Source: Georgenia daeguensis
Lineage (GTDB): Bacteria > Actinomycetota > Actinomycetes > Actinomycetales > Actinomycetaceae
NCBI RefSeq assembly: GCF_039537705.1
Contig: NZ_BAABBA010000019.1
Location: forward strand, 1-64,000
Direction of reading: 5' to 3'
DNA length: 64,000 nucleotides
Positions within the stretch are counted from its first letter, which is position 1; the number at the start of each line of letters is the position of its first letter. Shown piece after piece: positions 8,820 to 17,212 of this stretch. A program made the translations under genes and the position numbers. Under the pieces are notes generated by a model. It was not told the DNA's origin and made no database searches. It saw only the letters and a program-made list of their open reading frames with translations.

Positions 8820-8849
8820 TTGACCCCTTCGGCTTCGACGTTCTAGTGT
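8820..8849 (+). promoter_or_regulatory. Candidate promoter of the sialic acid importer operon
   Basis: TTGACC at 8820-8825 and TAGTGT at 8844-8849, separated by 18 bp, form a plausible sigma-70-type promoter for the rightward binding-protein gene. The operator at 8858-8878 then covers the expected transcription start, a position suited to repression. Confidence 0.5.
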
Positions 8850-8857
8850 CATCGTAA

Positions 8858-8878
8858 TACGTCAGACATCAGACGTCA
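8858..8878. promoter_or_regulatory. Heptad-repeat operator between regulator and importer
   Basis: Three back-to-back heptads, read on the minus strand as TGACGTC TGATGTC TGACGTA, sit in the divergent intergenic region between the GntR regulator and the ABC binding-protein gene. The arrangement matches the array at the sialidase promoter (5896-5916) base for base at 19 of 21 positions, which strongly suggests one regulator. Confidence 0.8.
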
Positions 8879-8898
8879 GTCCCAATGGAGGGTACGCA

Positions 8899-10506
8899 AT
8901 GCACCGTTCAGAGACAGGGCTCGCCGGCACGCGCCGCGGGTGGAAGGTCGCCGCCGTCGGCACGACCGCGGCGCTCGCGCTCGCGGCCTGCGCCGGTGGC
9001 TCCGGGTCCGGGGAGCCCGCTGCGGGCGGCTCCGCCGCCGCGGGCGAGGTCAACCCCGACGCCGTCATCGAGGCCGGCATCTCCTACTCGCTCAGCGGCG
9101 GGTTCGACCCCATGGTCACCACCGGCGCGGTCACCGTCGCCGCCAACTGGCACACCATGGAGGGGCTGACCGAGCTGGACCCCGTCACCCGCGAGGTCTA
9201 CCCGGCGCTCGGGGCCGAGCTGCCCACCCAGGTCGACGAGACCCGCTGGGAGGTCGACCTGCGGGAGGGAGCCGTCTTCCACGACGGCGACCCGGTGACC
9301 GTCGAGGACGTCGTCTTCAGCTTCGAGCGCGTCCTCGACCCGGCGAACGAGTCGCTCTACGCCGGCTTCATCGACTTCGTCGAGTCCGTCGAGGCGGTCG
9401 ACGAGGACACCGTCGGCGTCAACCTCAAGTACCCCTTCTCGCTGGTCCCCGAGCGCCTCTCCGTGGTCAAGGTCGTCCCGCAGGACGACGTCGAGAGCGA
9501 CTACGAGGCCTTCAACGCCCTGCCCGTGGGCACCGGCCCGTACAAGATCACCTCGGCCACCCCGGATGACAAGATCACGTTCGAGCGGTTCGACGACTAC
9601 ACCGGCACCCGCCCCGCGCAGGCCGCCGGGATGAACTGGAACCTGCTGTCCGACCCGGCCGCCCGCGTCACCGCGCTGAGCTCGGGCACCGTGCACGCGA
9701 TCGAGGACGTGCCCTACATCGACCTGCCGGCCCTCGAGGGCCAGGTGGACGTCGAGTCGGTGCAGTCCTTCGGCCTCCTGTTCATGATGTTCAACACGGA
9801 CAAGGAGCCCTTCGACGACCCGCGCGTGCGCCAGGCGTTCTTCTACGCGCTGGACATGGACAAGATCATCGAGACCGGCCTGCTCGGCAACGCCGCGCCG
9901 GCGACGGGCTTCCTCCCCGAGGACCACCCGAACTACAACGAGGCCTCCACCGTCTACACCTACGACCCGGAGAAGGCCAAGGCGCTGCTGGCGGAGGCCG
10001 GCGTGGAGAACCTCTCCATCAACCTCCTCACCACGGACACCGGCTGGGTCTCCGACGTCGCCCCGCTGATCAAGGAGGACCTCGACGCCATCGGCGTCGA
10101 CACCACCCTCGACATCGGCCAGTCCGGCGGCCAGTACACCAAGGTGGACGCGGGCGAGCTGGACGTGATGGTCGCCCCCGGTGACCCCTCCGTCTTCGGC
10201 AACGACCCCGACATCCTCATGCGCTGGTGGTACGGGGACAACGTGTGGTCCGAGAGCCGCTACCGCTGGAACGACACCGAGGAGTTCGCCGAGCTGAGCG
10301 GCCTGCTCGACCAGGCGGTCCAGGCCGAGGGCGAGGAGCAGCAGGAGCTCTGGAACCAGGCCTTCGACCTGATCTCGGAGGAGGTCCCGCTCTACCCGCT
10401 GCTGCACCGCCAGCTGCCGACCGCGTGGGACTCCGGCTCGCTGTCCGGCTTCGCGCCCGTGCCGCTGACCGGCCTGTCCTTCCTGGACGTCGGCGTCACC
10501 GAGTGA
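8899..10506 (+). CDS. ABC transporter substrate-binding lipoprotein (SBP family 5)
   Basis: Extracytoplasmic solute receptor of a dipeptide/nickel-type (Dpp) importer. The N-terminus is a lipoprotein signal with lipobox LAAC and Cys31 as the lipidated residue, then a Gly/Ser linker. The body has family features such as EVDLREGAVFHDGDPVTVEDVVFSFERV, NTDKEPFDDPRVRQAFFYALD and a tail rich in aromatic residues. ATG 8899 follows GGAGGG. Dpp-type systems include the sialic acid importers SatABCD of Haemophilus ducreyi and SiaEFGI of Corynebacterium; with sialidase, NanE, a kinase and a lyase around it, sialic acid or a derivative is the likely ligand. Confidence 0.9.
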   Translation: MHRSETGLAGTRRGWKVAAVGTTAALALAACAGGSGSGEPAAGGSAAAGEVNPDAVIEAGISYSLSGGFDPMVTTGAVTVAANWHTMEGLTELDPVTREVYPALGAELPTQVDETRWEVDLREGAVFHDGDPVTVEDVVFSFERVLDPANESLYAGFIDFVESVEAVDEDTVGVNLKYPFSLVPERLSVVKVVPQDDVESDYEAFNALPVGTGPYKITSATPDDKITFERFDDYTGTRPAQAAGMNWNLLSDPAARVTALSSGTVHAIEDVPYIDLPALEGQVDVESVQSFGLLFMMFNTDKEPFDDPRVRQAFFYALDMDKIIETGLLGNAAPATGFLPEDHPNYNEASTVYTYDPEKAKALLAEAGVENLSINLLTTDTGWVSDVAPLIKEDLDAIGVDTTLDIGQSGGQYTKVDAGELDVMVAPGDPSVFGNDPDILMRWWYGDNVWSESRYRWNDTEEFAELSGLLDQAVQAEGEEQQELWNQAFDLISEEVPLYPLLHRQLPTAWDSGSLSGFAPVPLTGLSFLDVGVTE

Positions 10507-10511
10507 CCCGT

Positions 10512-10543
10512 GGTGGCGAGGCTCCCTCGGGAGCCTCGCCACC
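10512..10543 (+). terminator. Intra-operon hairpin between binding protein and permease
   Basis: An almost loop-less inverted repeat, GGTGGCGAGGCTCCC with its complement, begins 5 bp after the binding-protein stop. No U-tract follows. Hairpins here commonly let the binding-protein mRNA outlast or outnumber the membrane-subunit mRNA, by partial termination or by protecting the 3' end. Confidence 0.65.
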
Positions 10544-10686
10544 GCCCCGCGGCCCCGTGCCGCGACCCGCCCGCGGCCCGCGCCGCACGCCCCACCCCGC
10601 GGCCCCGCGCCGCATGCCCCGACGGCGGCCCGCAGGCCGTCGCCCCAGACGGCGGCCCGTGCCGTCCCGAACGAAGGAGTCCGAGC

Positions 10687-11643
10687 GTGAGCGCACTCCT
10701 GCGGCTGACCGGCCGACGCCTGCTCCAGCTGCCCGTCATGATCCTGGGGATCAGCCTCCTGGTCTTCGTGGTGATGTCCTTCTCGAGGATCGACCCCGCG
10801 ATCAACGCCCTCGGCGAGGGCGCCTCCGTCGAGGCCCGCGAGGCCTACCGGGCGGCGAACGGCCTCGACGACCCCCTGCTGCTGCGCTACTGGAACTTCC
10901 TCGTCGGGCTCGTCCAGCTCGACCTCGGCACGTTCAGCGCACGCCAGACCCCGGTGGTGGACGAGGTGGCGCGGGCGTTCCCGATCACCCTCCAGCTGAC
11001 CTTCCTCGGCCTGGTCATCGCCGTCGTCGGAGCCCTCGTCCTCGGCATCCTGGCGGCGCTCTACCGCGACCGGTGGCCGGACAAGGCGATCCGCATCCTC
11101 TCCGTCGGCTCCCTCGCCACGCCGTCGTTCTGGCTGGCCGTGCTCCTCATCCAGGCCTTCACGCTCGGCCTCGGGCTGCTGCCGGCGTCCGGCCCCCTGC
11201 CCGCGTTCTCCGAGGACCCGGGCGCCTACCTCGCCCGCATGGCGCTGCCGGCCTTCGCGCTCGGCGTGCCGGTCGTCGGCCAGCTCACCCGCGTGATCCG
11301 CACCGCCGTCGTCGAGGAGCTCGACAAGGACTACGTGCGCACCGCGCTCGGTGCCGGCATCCCGCGGTCGGTCGTCGTGGGACGCAACGTGCTGCGCAAC
11401 GCGCTGATCACCCCGATCACCGTGCTCGGCCTGCGCGTCGGCTACCTCATGGGCGGCGCCGTCGTCATCGAGATCATCTTCGCCCTCCCGGGCATGGGCA
11501 CCCTCATCCTCAACGGCGTGACCAACAACGAGCCCAACCTCGTCCAGGGCGTGACGCTCACGGTGGCCATGGCCTTCGTCGTCATCAACATCGTGGTCGA
11601 CCTGCTGTACGTGCTGGTCAACCCCCGCATCAGGACGGTCTGA
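10687..11643 (+). CDS. ABC importer permease (DppB type)
   Basis: First membrane subunit of the importer. The GTG start at 10687 has AAGGAG eight bases upstream; the longer in-frame ORF only reads through a GC-rich spacer. It has about six membrane segments, the first at residues 13-32 (LLQLPVMILGISLLVFVVMS), and the BPD_transp_1 EAA loop in the form DYVRTALGAGIPRSVVVGRNVLRNALIT, which docks on the ATPases. The DppB-class ending FVVINIVVDLLYVLVNPRIR is intact. It lies one base before the downstream fusion gene. Confidence 0.9.
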   Translation: MSALLRLTGRRLLQLPVMILGISLLVFVVMSFSRIDPAINALGEGASVEAREAYRAANGLDDPLLLRYWNFLVGLVQLDLGTFSARQTPVVDEVARAFPITLQLTFLGLVIAVVGALVLGILAALYRDRWPDKAIRILSVGSLATPSFWLAVLLIQAFTLGLGLLPASGPLPAFSEDPGAYLARMALPAFALGVPVVGQLTRVIRTAVVEELDKDYVRTALGAGIPRSVVVGRNVLRNALITPITVLGLRVGYLMGGAVVIEIIFALPGMGTLILNGVTNNEPNLVQGVTLTVAMAFVVINIVVDLLYVLVNPRIRTV

Positions 11644-11644
11644 C

Positions 11645-13639
11645 ATGCGACGCAAGCTCACCGAACGTCTCTCCACCCCGGGCCTGCGCCTGCGGGCGCT
11701 CCCGGCCGGCTCGAAGGTGGCGCTGGCCTTCGTCGCCCTCGTGGCGCTCGTGGCGGTCTTCGCGCCGCTGGTCACCGCCCACGGCCCGCTCGCCTCCGGC
11801 GCGCCGGTGCAGCCGCCCAGCGGCGAGCACTGGTTCGGCACCGACCGCCAGGGCCGCGACATCTTCTCGCGCGTCGCCTACGGCGCCCGCTACTCCCTGG
11901 TCATCGGGCTCGGGGCGACGGCGATCGCCCTCGCCGTCGCCGCCGTCCTCGGCTCCGTCGCGGCGACCGCCAGGAAGTGGGTCTCCGAGACCCTCATGCG
12001 GGTCCTGGACGTCATCATGTCCTTCCCCGGCATCGCGCTGGCCGCAGTATTCGTCACGGTCTTCGGCCGGTCGCTGCCCGTCCTCGTGCTCACCATCGCC
12101 TTCCTCTACGTCCCGCAGCTCACCCGGGTGGTCCGCGCGAACGTGCTGGACCAGTACGGCGAGGACTACGTCGCCGCCTCGAAGGTCATGGGCGCGCGCA
12201 CCTCGTGGGTGCTCGTCAAGCACGTCGCCCGTAACTGCATCGCCCCCGTGATGGTCTTCGCGACCGTCCTGGTGGCCGACGCGATCGTCTTCGAGGCCTC
12301 GCTGTCCTTCATCCAGGCCGGCGTGCCGGACCCCGAGCCCTCGTGGGGCAACGTCATCGCCGCCGGGCGTGACCTGGTCATGGCCGGCTACTGGTGGGCG
12401 ACGTTCTTCCCCGGCCTGGCCATCATGCTCACCGTGCTGTGCCTGAACATCCTCTCCGAGGGCATGACGGACGCGATGGTCGCCCCCAAGGGCAGGAAGA
12501 TCGTCGAGACCCCCGCCGAGGCCGCCCTCGCGGCCGCCGCCGGCGAGGAGGTCGCCGTCGCCCGGGAGCCCGCGGTCGAGGCGGCCACCGCCGAGGTGCC
12601 GCTCGAGGAGCGGCTCGCCGAGCTGCGCGCGGTGGAGGCCGTCCGCACGGACCGCCTCGAGTACACCGACGACGCCGAGCCGCTGCTCGAGGTCGAGGAC
12701 CTGTGCATCCGCTTCCCCCAGCGCCACGGCGACGTGCACGTCGTCGACCACGTGTCCTTCTCGGTCCGCCCGGGCGAGACCATGGCGCTGGTGGGGGAGT
12801 CCGGCTGCGGCAAGTCGATCACGTCGCTGGCGATCATGGGGCTGCTCGACCGCAGCGCCGAGATCAGCGGTCAGATCCGCTACCGGGGCACCAACCTGCT
12901 CGACCTCTCGCCGCGGCAGCGCGCCGGGCTGCGGGGGCGCGACCTGGCGATGATCTACCAGGACGCGCTGTCCTCGCTGAACCCCTCGATGCTGATCTCG
13001 TCGCAGATGAAGCAGCTCACCCGGCGCGGCGGGACGCGCACCGCCGAGGAGCTCCTCGAGCTGGTGGGCCTCGACCCGGCCCGCACGCTGAAGAGCTATC
13101 CGCACGAGCTCTCCGGCGGCCAGCGCCAGCGCGTCCTCATCGCGATGGCCCTGACCCGCGACCCGAAGCTGGTGATCGCCGACGAGCCGACCACCGCGCT
13201 GGACGTCACGGTGCAGAAGCAGGTGATCGACCTCCTCAACGACCTGCGCGAGAAGCTGGGCTTCGCGATGGTGTTCGTCAGCCACGACCTGGCCCTGGTG
13301 GCCAAGGTGGCCCACCGCGTGACGGTCATGTACGCCGGCCAGGTGGTGGAGCAGGCCCCGACGAGCGAGCTGCTCACGAACCCGCTGCACGAGTACACGC
13401 GCGGCCTCCTCGGCTCGGTGCTCTCGATCGAGTCCGGTGCCGACCGCCTGCACCAGGTGGCCGGGACGGTGCCCTCGCCGCGGGAGTTCCCGGCCGGCGA
13501 CCGCTTCGCGCCGCGGTCCTCGCGCCCCGACGTCGGACTGGACGAGCGACCCGTGATGCGGGAGCTCCCCGGGCGAGACCACCGCTACGCCGCCCACGCC
13601 AGCGACCCCGAGCTCGTCGTCCCCGGAGGTGTCCGATGA
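11645..13639 (+). CDS. Fused ABC importer permease (DppC) and ATPase (DppD)
   Basis: Two transporter subunits in one 664-residue chain. Residues 1-285 are a DppC-type permease: N-terminal helix, a periplasmic HWFGTDRQGRDIFSRV motif typical of DppC, and the EAA loop DYVAASKVMGARTSWVLVKHVARN. An Ala/Glu-rich linker of about 60 residues follows. From about residue 350 a complete ATPase has Walker A GESGCGKS, signature LSGGQRQR, Walker B LVIADEPTTALD and the C-terminal oligopeptide-transporter domain (PLHEYTRGLL). The linker has no stop or frameshift, so the fusion looks genuine. Sialic acid importers of Corynebacterium have a comparable fused subunit, as I recall. Overlaps the next gene by 4 bp. 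Confidence 0.92.
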   Translation: MRRKLTERLSTPGLRLRALPAGSKVALAFVALVALVAVFAPLVTAHGPLASGAPVQPPSGEHWFGTDRQGRDIFSRVAYGARYSLVIGLGATAIALAVAAVLGSVAATARKWVSETLMRVLDVIMSFPGIALAAVFVTVFGRSLPVLVLTIAFLYVPQLTRVVRANVLDQYGEDYVAASKVMGARTSWVLVKHVARNCIAPVMVFATVLVADAIVFEASLSFIQAGVPDPEPSWGNVIAAGRDLVMAGYWWATFFPGLAIMLTVLCLNILSEGMTDAMVAPKGRKIVETPAEAALAAAAGEEVAVAREPAVEAATAEVPLEERLAELRAVEAVRTDRLEYTDDAEPLLEVEDLCIRFPQRHGDVHVVDHVSFSVRPGETMALVGESGCGKSITSLAIMGLLDRSAEISGQIRYRGTNLLDLSPRQRAGLRGRDLAMIYQDALSSLNPSMLISSQMKQLTRRGGTRTAEELLELVGLDPARTLKSYPHELSGGQRQRVLIAMALTRDPKLVIADEPTTALDVTVQKQVIDLLNDLREKLGFAMVFVSHDLALVAKVAHRVTVMYAGQVVEQAPTSELLTNPLHEYTRGLLGSVLSIESGADRLHQVAGTVPSPREFPAGDRFAPRSSRPDVGLDERPVMRELPGRDHRYAAHASDPELVVPGGVR

Positions 13640-14475
13640 CCGTCACCCACGCTGCCCCGTCCAGTCCCCGGGGCGAGGACGTCCCGATCGTCGCGGTCCG
13701 CGACGTGCACGTGGTCTACAAGAGCCGGCTCGGCGGGATGTTCTCCGCCCAGCGGGTCCGCGCCGTCGACGGCGTCTCCTTCGAGATCCGCCGCGGCGAG
13801 ACGCTCGGCATCGTCGGGGAGTCCGGGTGCGGGAAGTCCACCACCGCCCGCGTGCTCACCGGGCTCGAGGAGCCCACCTCCGGCCAGGTGTTCTTCCGGG
13901 GCGAGCCCGTCACCCGGCGCACGGCCGCGGACCGGAAGCGGTTCGGCCGGGTCGTCTCGGTGGTCTTCCAGGACCCGGCGACCGCGCTGAACGCCCGCAT
14001 GCTCGTCCGCGACACCCTGCGCGACCCGCTCGACGTCCACCGCGTGGGGACGCCCGCCCAGCGTGCGGCGCGGGTGAAGGACCTCGTGGCGATGGTCGGG
14101 CTGCCGCCGTCCGCGCTCGAGGCCCTGCCGAGCCAGCTCTCCGGCGGCCAGCGCCAGCGCGTCGCCATCGCCCGCGCCCTGGCCCTGGAGCCGGAGATCG
14201 TCGTGGCCGACGAGCCCACCTCCGCCCTCGACGTCTCCGTGCGCGCGCAGATCCTCAACCTGCTCATGGACCTCAAGAACCAGCTCGGCCTGTCCATGGT
14301 GTTCATCTCGCACGACATCCAGACGGTGCGCTACATCTCGGACCGGATCGTCGTGATGAACGCCGGCCGCATCGTCGAGGAGGGGACCCCGGAGCAGATC
14401 TTCGAGCAGGCCCAGGACCCCTACACCCGCACGCTCATGGGGGCCGCCCCCTCGCTGCTGCACCCGGCCCGCTGA
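13636..14475 (+). CDS. ABC importer ATPase (DppF type)
   Basis: Second cytoplasmic ATPase of the importer. ATG at 13636 overlaps the stop of the fusion gene (ATGA). Visible motifs are Walker A GESGCGKST near residue 59, Q-loop VFQDP, signature LSGGQRQR, Walker B IVVADEPTSALDVS and H-loop SHD. It ends PYTRTLMGAAPSLLHPAR as in OppF/DppF proteins. With the fused ATPase it would make the heterodimer that powers uptake. Confidence 0.92.
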   Translation: MTVTHAAPSSPRGEDVPIVAVRDVHVVYKSRLGGMFSAQRVRAVDGVSFEIRRGETLGIVGESGCGKSTTARVLTGLEEPTSGQVFFRGEPVTRRTAADRKRFGRVVSVVFQDPATALNARMLVRDTLRDPLDVHRVGTPAQRAARVKDLVAMVGLPPSALEALPSQLSGGQRQRVAIARALALEPEIVVADEPTSALDVSVRAQILNLLMDLKNQLGLSMVFISHDIQTVRYISDRIVVMNAGRIVEEGTPEQIFEQAQDPYTRTLMGAAPSLLHPAR

Positions 14476-14531
14476 CCGCGGCGCCCCAACCTGTGTCCGA
14501 GCCGTCCGGCTCACCGAGAAATGGAGTCATC

Positions 14532-15482
14532 GTGACCGTCGCCCGCCTGCGTGGCATCGTCCCGCCCGTCGTCACCCCGTTCACCGCCGAGGGCGACGTC
14601 GACGTGCCCTCCCTCGAGCGCGTCACCGAGCACCTGCTCGCCTCGGGCGTGCACGGCGTGTTCGTCCTGGGCTCGACCGGCGAGGTCGCCTACCTCACCG
14701 ACGACCAGCGCGACCTCGTGGTCCGCACGGTTGTCGCCACCGTCGCCGGCCGCGTGCCGGTGCTCGCGGGCGCCATCGACCTGACCTCGGCGCGCGTGGT
14801 CGAGCAGGCGCGCCGCTCGGTCGCGGCCGGCGTGGACGCCGTCGTCGCCACCGCCCCCGTCTACGCGATCAACGACGCCGCCGAGATCGAGGACCACTTC
14901 CGCGCCGTCGCCGCCGCCTCCGAGGTGCCGGTGCTCGCCTACGACATCCCGGTCCGGGTGAAGGTCAAGCTCGGCGCCGACCTTCTCGTGCGGCTGGGCA
15001 CGGAGGGCGTGCTCGCCGGGGTGAAGGACTCCTCGGGCGACGACGTCGGCTTCCGCCGCCTCGTCGCCGCGAACGCGGCAGCGGGCTCGCCGCTGACGCT
15101 CTTCACGGGCCACGAGGTCGTCGTCGACGGCATGCTGCTGCTCGGCGCCGACGGCGTGGTGCCCGGCCTGGCCAACGTCGACGCCGCCGGGTACGCCCGC
15201 CTGTGGGACCGCGCCGAGGCCGGCGACTGGGCCGGCGCCCGCGCGGAGCAGGACCGCCTCGCCCGACTCTTCGAGATCGTCTTCCAGGCGGCGGGGCGTT
15301 CCGGCGACGCCGCCGGCGTGGGCGCGTTCAAGGTCGCGATGCAGCGCCAGGGCCTCATCGACAGCGCCACCATGGCGTTCCCGGTCCGCGCCCTGGACGG
15401 CGAGGTCGCCGAGCGCATCGAGGAGATCACCCGCGCGGCGGGGCTCCTCGCGGCGCCGGAGGCGTCCCTCTCCGGCCGGTGA
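14532..15482 (+). CDS. nanA: Dihydrodipicolinate synthase/N-acetylneuraminate lyase family protein
   Basis: A class I aldolase-type (DapA superfamily) lyase, which in this operon would split N-acetylneuraminate into ManNAc and pyruvate. GTG 14532 is preceded by ATGGAG. The fold's key motifs are present: GSTGEVAYLT (substrate carboxylate binding), the catalytic Tyr in LAYDIPV and the Schiff-base Lys in AGVKDSSGDD. At 316 residues it is the usual length. The alternative is a different keto-acid aldolase; the NanA reading rests on the adjacent kinase, NanE and importer. Confidence 0.82.
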   Translation: MTVARLRGIVPPVVTPFTAEGDVDVPSLERVTEHLLASGVHGVFVLGSTGEVAYLTDDQRDLVVRTVVATVAGRVPVLAGAIDLTSARVVEQARRSVAAGVDAVVATAPVYAINDAAEIEDHFRAVAAASEVPVLAYDIPVRVKVKLGADLLVRLGTEGVLAGVKDSSGDDVGFRRLVAANAAAGSPLTLFTGHEVVVDGMLLLGADGVVPGLANVDAAGYARLWDRAEAGDWAGARAEQDRLARLFEIVFQAAGRSGDAAGVGAFKVAMQRQGLIDSATMAFPVRALDGEVAERIEEITRAAGLLAAPEASLSGR

Positions 15483-15487
15483 CCCCG

Positions 15488-16480
15488 ATGAGCACCCCCC
15501 TGCGTCACGACGCCGTGGTGATCGGCGTCGACCTGGGCGGCACGAAGACTGCCGCCGCCGCGGTCTCCCTCGAGGGCGCCGTCGGACCTCTCCGCACGGT
15601 GGCGACCCCCGCGCAGGCCGGTCCGGCCGCGATCCTCGACGCCGTGGCGGGCCTGGTCCGTGAGGTCGCTGCCGGCGCGGGCGGACCGGTGCTCGGCCTG
15701 GGGGTGGGCACCGCCGGCGTCGTCGACGTGACCTCCGGCACGATCGTCTCCGCCACGGACGCGATCGCCGGCTGGACCGGTACCGACGTCGCGGGCGGGC
15801 TGCGCGACCGGCTCGCCGACCTGGCGCTCGGGGGCGTCCACGTCGAGAACGACGTCGACGCCCACGCCGCCGGCGAGGCCTGGCTGGGCGCGGCCGCGGG
15901 GCTGCCGAGCGTCCTCATGGTCGCCGTCGGGACCGGCGTCGGGGGCGCGGTCGTCCTCGGCGGGCGGCCCCTGCGCGGCGCCCACCACGTGGCCGGGGAG
16001 ATCGGGCACCTGCCCACCCCGGGCGCCGAGGGCCTGCGGTGCACCTGCGGGCGACCCGGGCACCTCGAGGCGCTCGGCGCCGGGCCTGCGCTGCACCGGC
16101 ACTACCTGGCCCTCGGCGGGGACCCGGCGAGCCCGGACACCCGCGACGTCGTCGCCCGGGCCGACGCCGGCGAGGAGACCGCCGTCCGCGCCGTGCGCGA
16201 GTCGGCCGCCGCCGTCGGCCGCGCCACCGCGGCCGTCGTCACGGTGCTCGACCCGGCCGCCGTCGTGGTCGGCGGCGGCATGGCCGCCGCGGGGCCGCTG
16301 TGGTGGGAGGCGATGGACTCCGCCCTGCGCGGCGAGCTCATCGCGCCGCTGGCCGGGCTGCCGGTGCTGCCCGCCGCGCTCGGCGGGTCGGCCGCCGTGG
16401 TCGGCGCGGCGCGCGGCGCGTGGGACCTGCTTCGGACGACGTCCCCGGCCGCCGTGCCGGGAGAGGAAGGACAACCGTGA
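15488..16480 (+). CDS. nanK: ROK family sugar kinase, probable N-acetylmannosamine kinase
   Basis: Would phosphorylate ManNAc at O6. The ATP-binding opening VIGVDLGGTKTAAAAV and the ROK segment GTGVGGAVVLGGRPLRGAHH are present, with catalytic Asp in HVENDVDAHA. The zinc motif reads HLPTPG...CTCGRPGHLEAL: the usual third cysteine (CGxxGCxE) is replaced by His, which may still bind zinc. It starts at ATG 15488, five bases after the lyase, and its stop overlaps the GTG of nanE. The ManNAc assignment comes from context; ROK kinases for glucose or GlcNAc look alike. Confidence 0.82.
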   Translation: MSTPLRHDAVVIGVDLGGTKTAAAAVSLEGAVGPLRTVATPAQAGPAAILDAVAGLVREVAAGAGGPVLGLGVGTAGVVDVTSGTIVSATDAIAGWTGTDVAGGLRDRLADLALGGVHVENDVDAHAAGEAWLGAAAGLPSVLMVAVGTGVGGAVVLGGRPLRGAHHVAGEIGHLPTPGAEGLRCTCGRPGHLEALGAGPALHRHYLALGGDPASPDTRDVVARADAGEETAVRAVRESAAAVGRATAAVVTVLDPAAVVVGGGMAAAGPLWWEAMDSALRGELIAPLAGLPVLPAALGGSAAVVGAARGAWDLLRTTSPAAVPGEEGQP

Positions 16481-17157
16481 ACCCCCTGATCGAGTCCATG
16501 CGCGGCCGGCTGGTCGTCTCCTGCCAGGCCTACCCGGGCGAGCCGATGCGGGACCCGCGCACCATGGCGCAGGTCGCGGCCGCCGTCGTCGCCGGCGGCG
16601 CCGCCGCCGTGCGCGCCCAGGGCGTCGAGGACGTCCGCCAGGTCGTGGCCGCCGTCGACGTCCCCGTCATCGGGCTGTGGAAGGACGGCGACGACGGCGT
16701 CTACATCACCCCGACGCTGGACCACGCCGTGGCGGTGGCCGAGGCAGGCGCGCAGATCGTCGCGCTGGACGGCACCCGGCGGCCGCGTCCGGACGGGCGC
16801 ACCCTCGCCGAGACGGTCGCCGCGCTCCGCGAGCGGTCCGACGTCCTCGTGATGGCCGACTGCGGGTCCCTGGCGGACGCGCTGGAGGCCGAGCGGGCCG
16901 GCGTCGACATCCTCGGCACCACCCTCGCCGGGTACAGCGGCGAGCGGCCCCGCACCGACGGGCCCGACTACGACCTGGTCGACGAGATGGTGGCGGCCTG
17001 CCGCCTGCCCGTCATGGTGGAGGGCCGGGTGCACAGCCCGGCGCAGGCCGCCGAGGCGCTGGGCCGCGGGGCCTTCGCCGTCTGCGTCGGCACCGCGATC
17101 ACCCACCCCACCACCATCACGGGGTGGTTCGCGGAGGCGGTCGCGGGCGCGCGCTGA
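16477..17157 (+). CDS. nanE: N-acylglucosamine-6-phosphate 2-epimerase (ManNAc-6-P epimerase)
   Basis: Converts ManNAc-6-phosphate to GlcNAc-6-phosphate. A TIM-barrel of 226 residues opens with MRGRLVVSCQAYPGEPM and contains GLWKDGDDGVYITPT with the catalytic lysine, ALDGTRRPRP, LVMADCGSLADAL, DILGTTLAGY and the phosphate-binding end MVEGRVHSP and FAVCVGTAITHPTTITGWF, all hallmarks of NanE. GTG 16477 follows GAGAGGAAGGA and overlaps the kinase stop by 4 bp. It is the last gene of the rightward operon. Confidence 0.95.
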   Translation: MNPLIESMRGRLVVSCQAYPGEPMRDPRTMAQVAAAVVAGGAAAVRAQGVEDVRQVVAAVDVPVIGLWKDGDDGVYITPTLDHAVAVAEAGAQIVALDGTRRPRPDGRTLAETVAALRERSDVLVMADCGSLADALEAERAGVDILGTTLAGYSGERPRTDGPDYDLVDEMVAACRLPVMVEGRVHSPAQAAEALGRGAFAVCVGTAITHPTTITGWFAEAVAGAR

Positions 17158-17212
17158 GCGGGCGCCCGCTGAGCGGACCGTCGCGGGCGGGCGCGTCCCG
17201 GGCGCTTCGCGC

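Noticed and set aside
10545..10660. CRISPR-like or tandem array of GGCCC blocks
   Set aside because: The blocks are irregular, lack spacers of constant length and are best explained by GC-rich slippage.
8908..11862. 984-residue minus-strand open frame
   Set aside because: Antisense to the binding protein and permease; composed of Asp/Val/Gly/His-rich shadow sequence typical of high-GC antisense frames.
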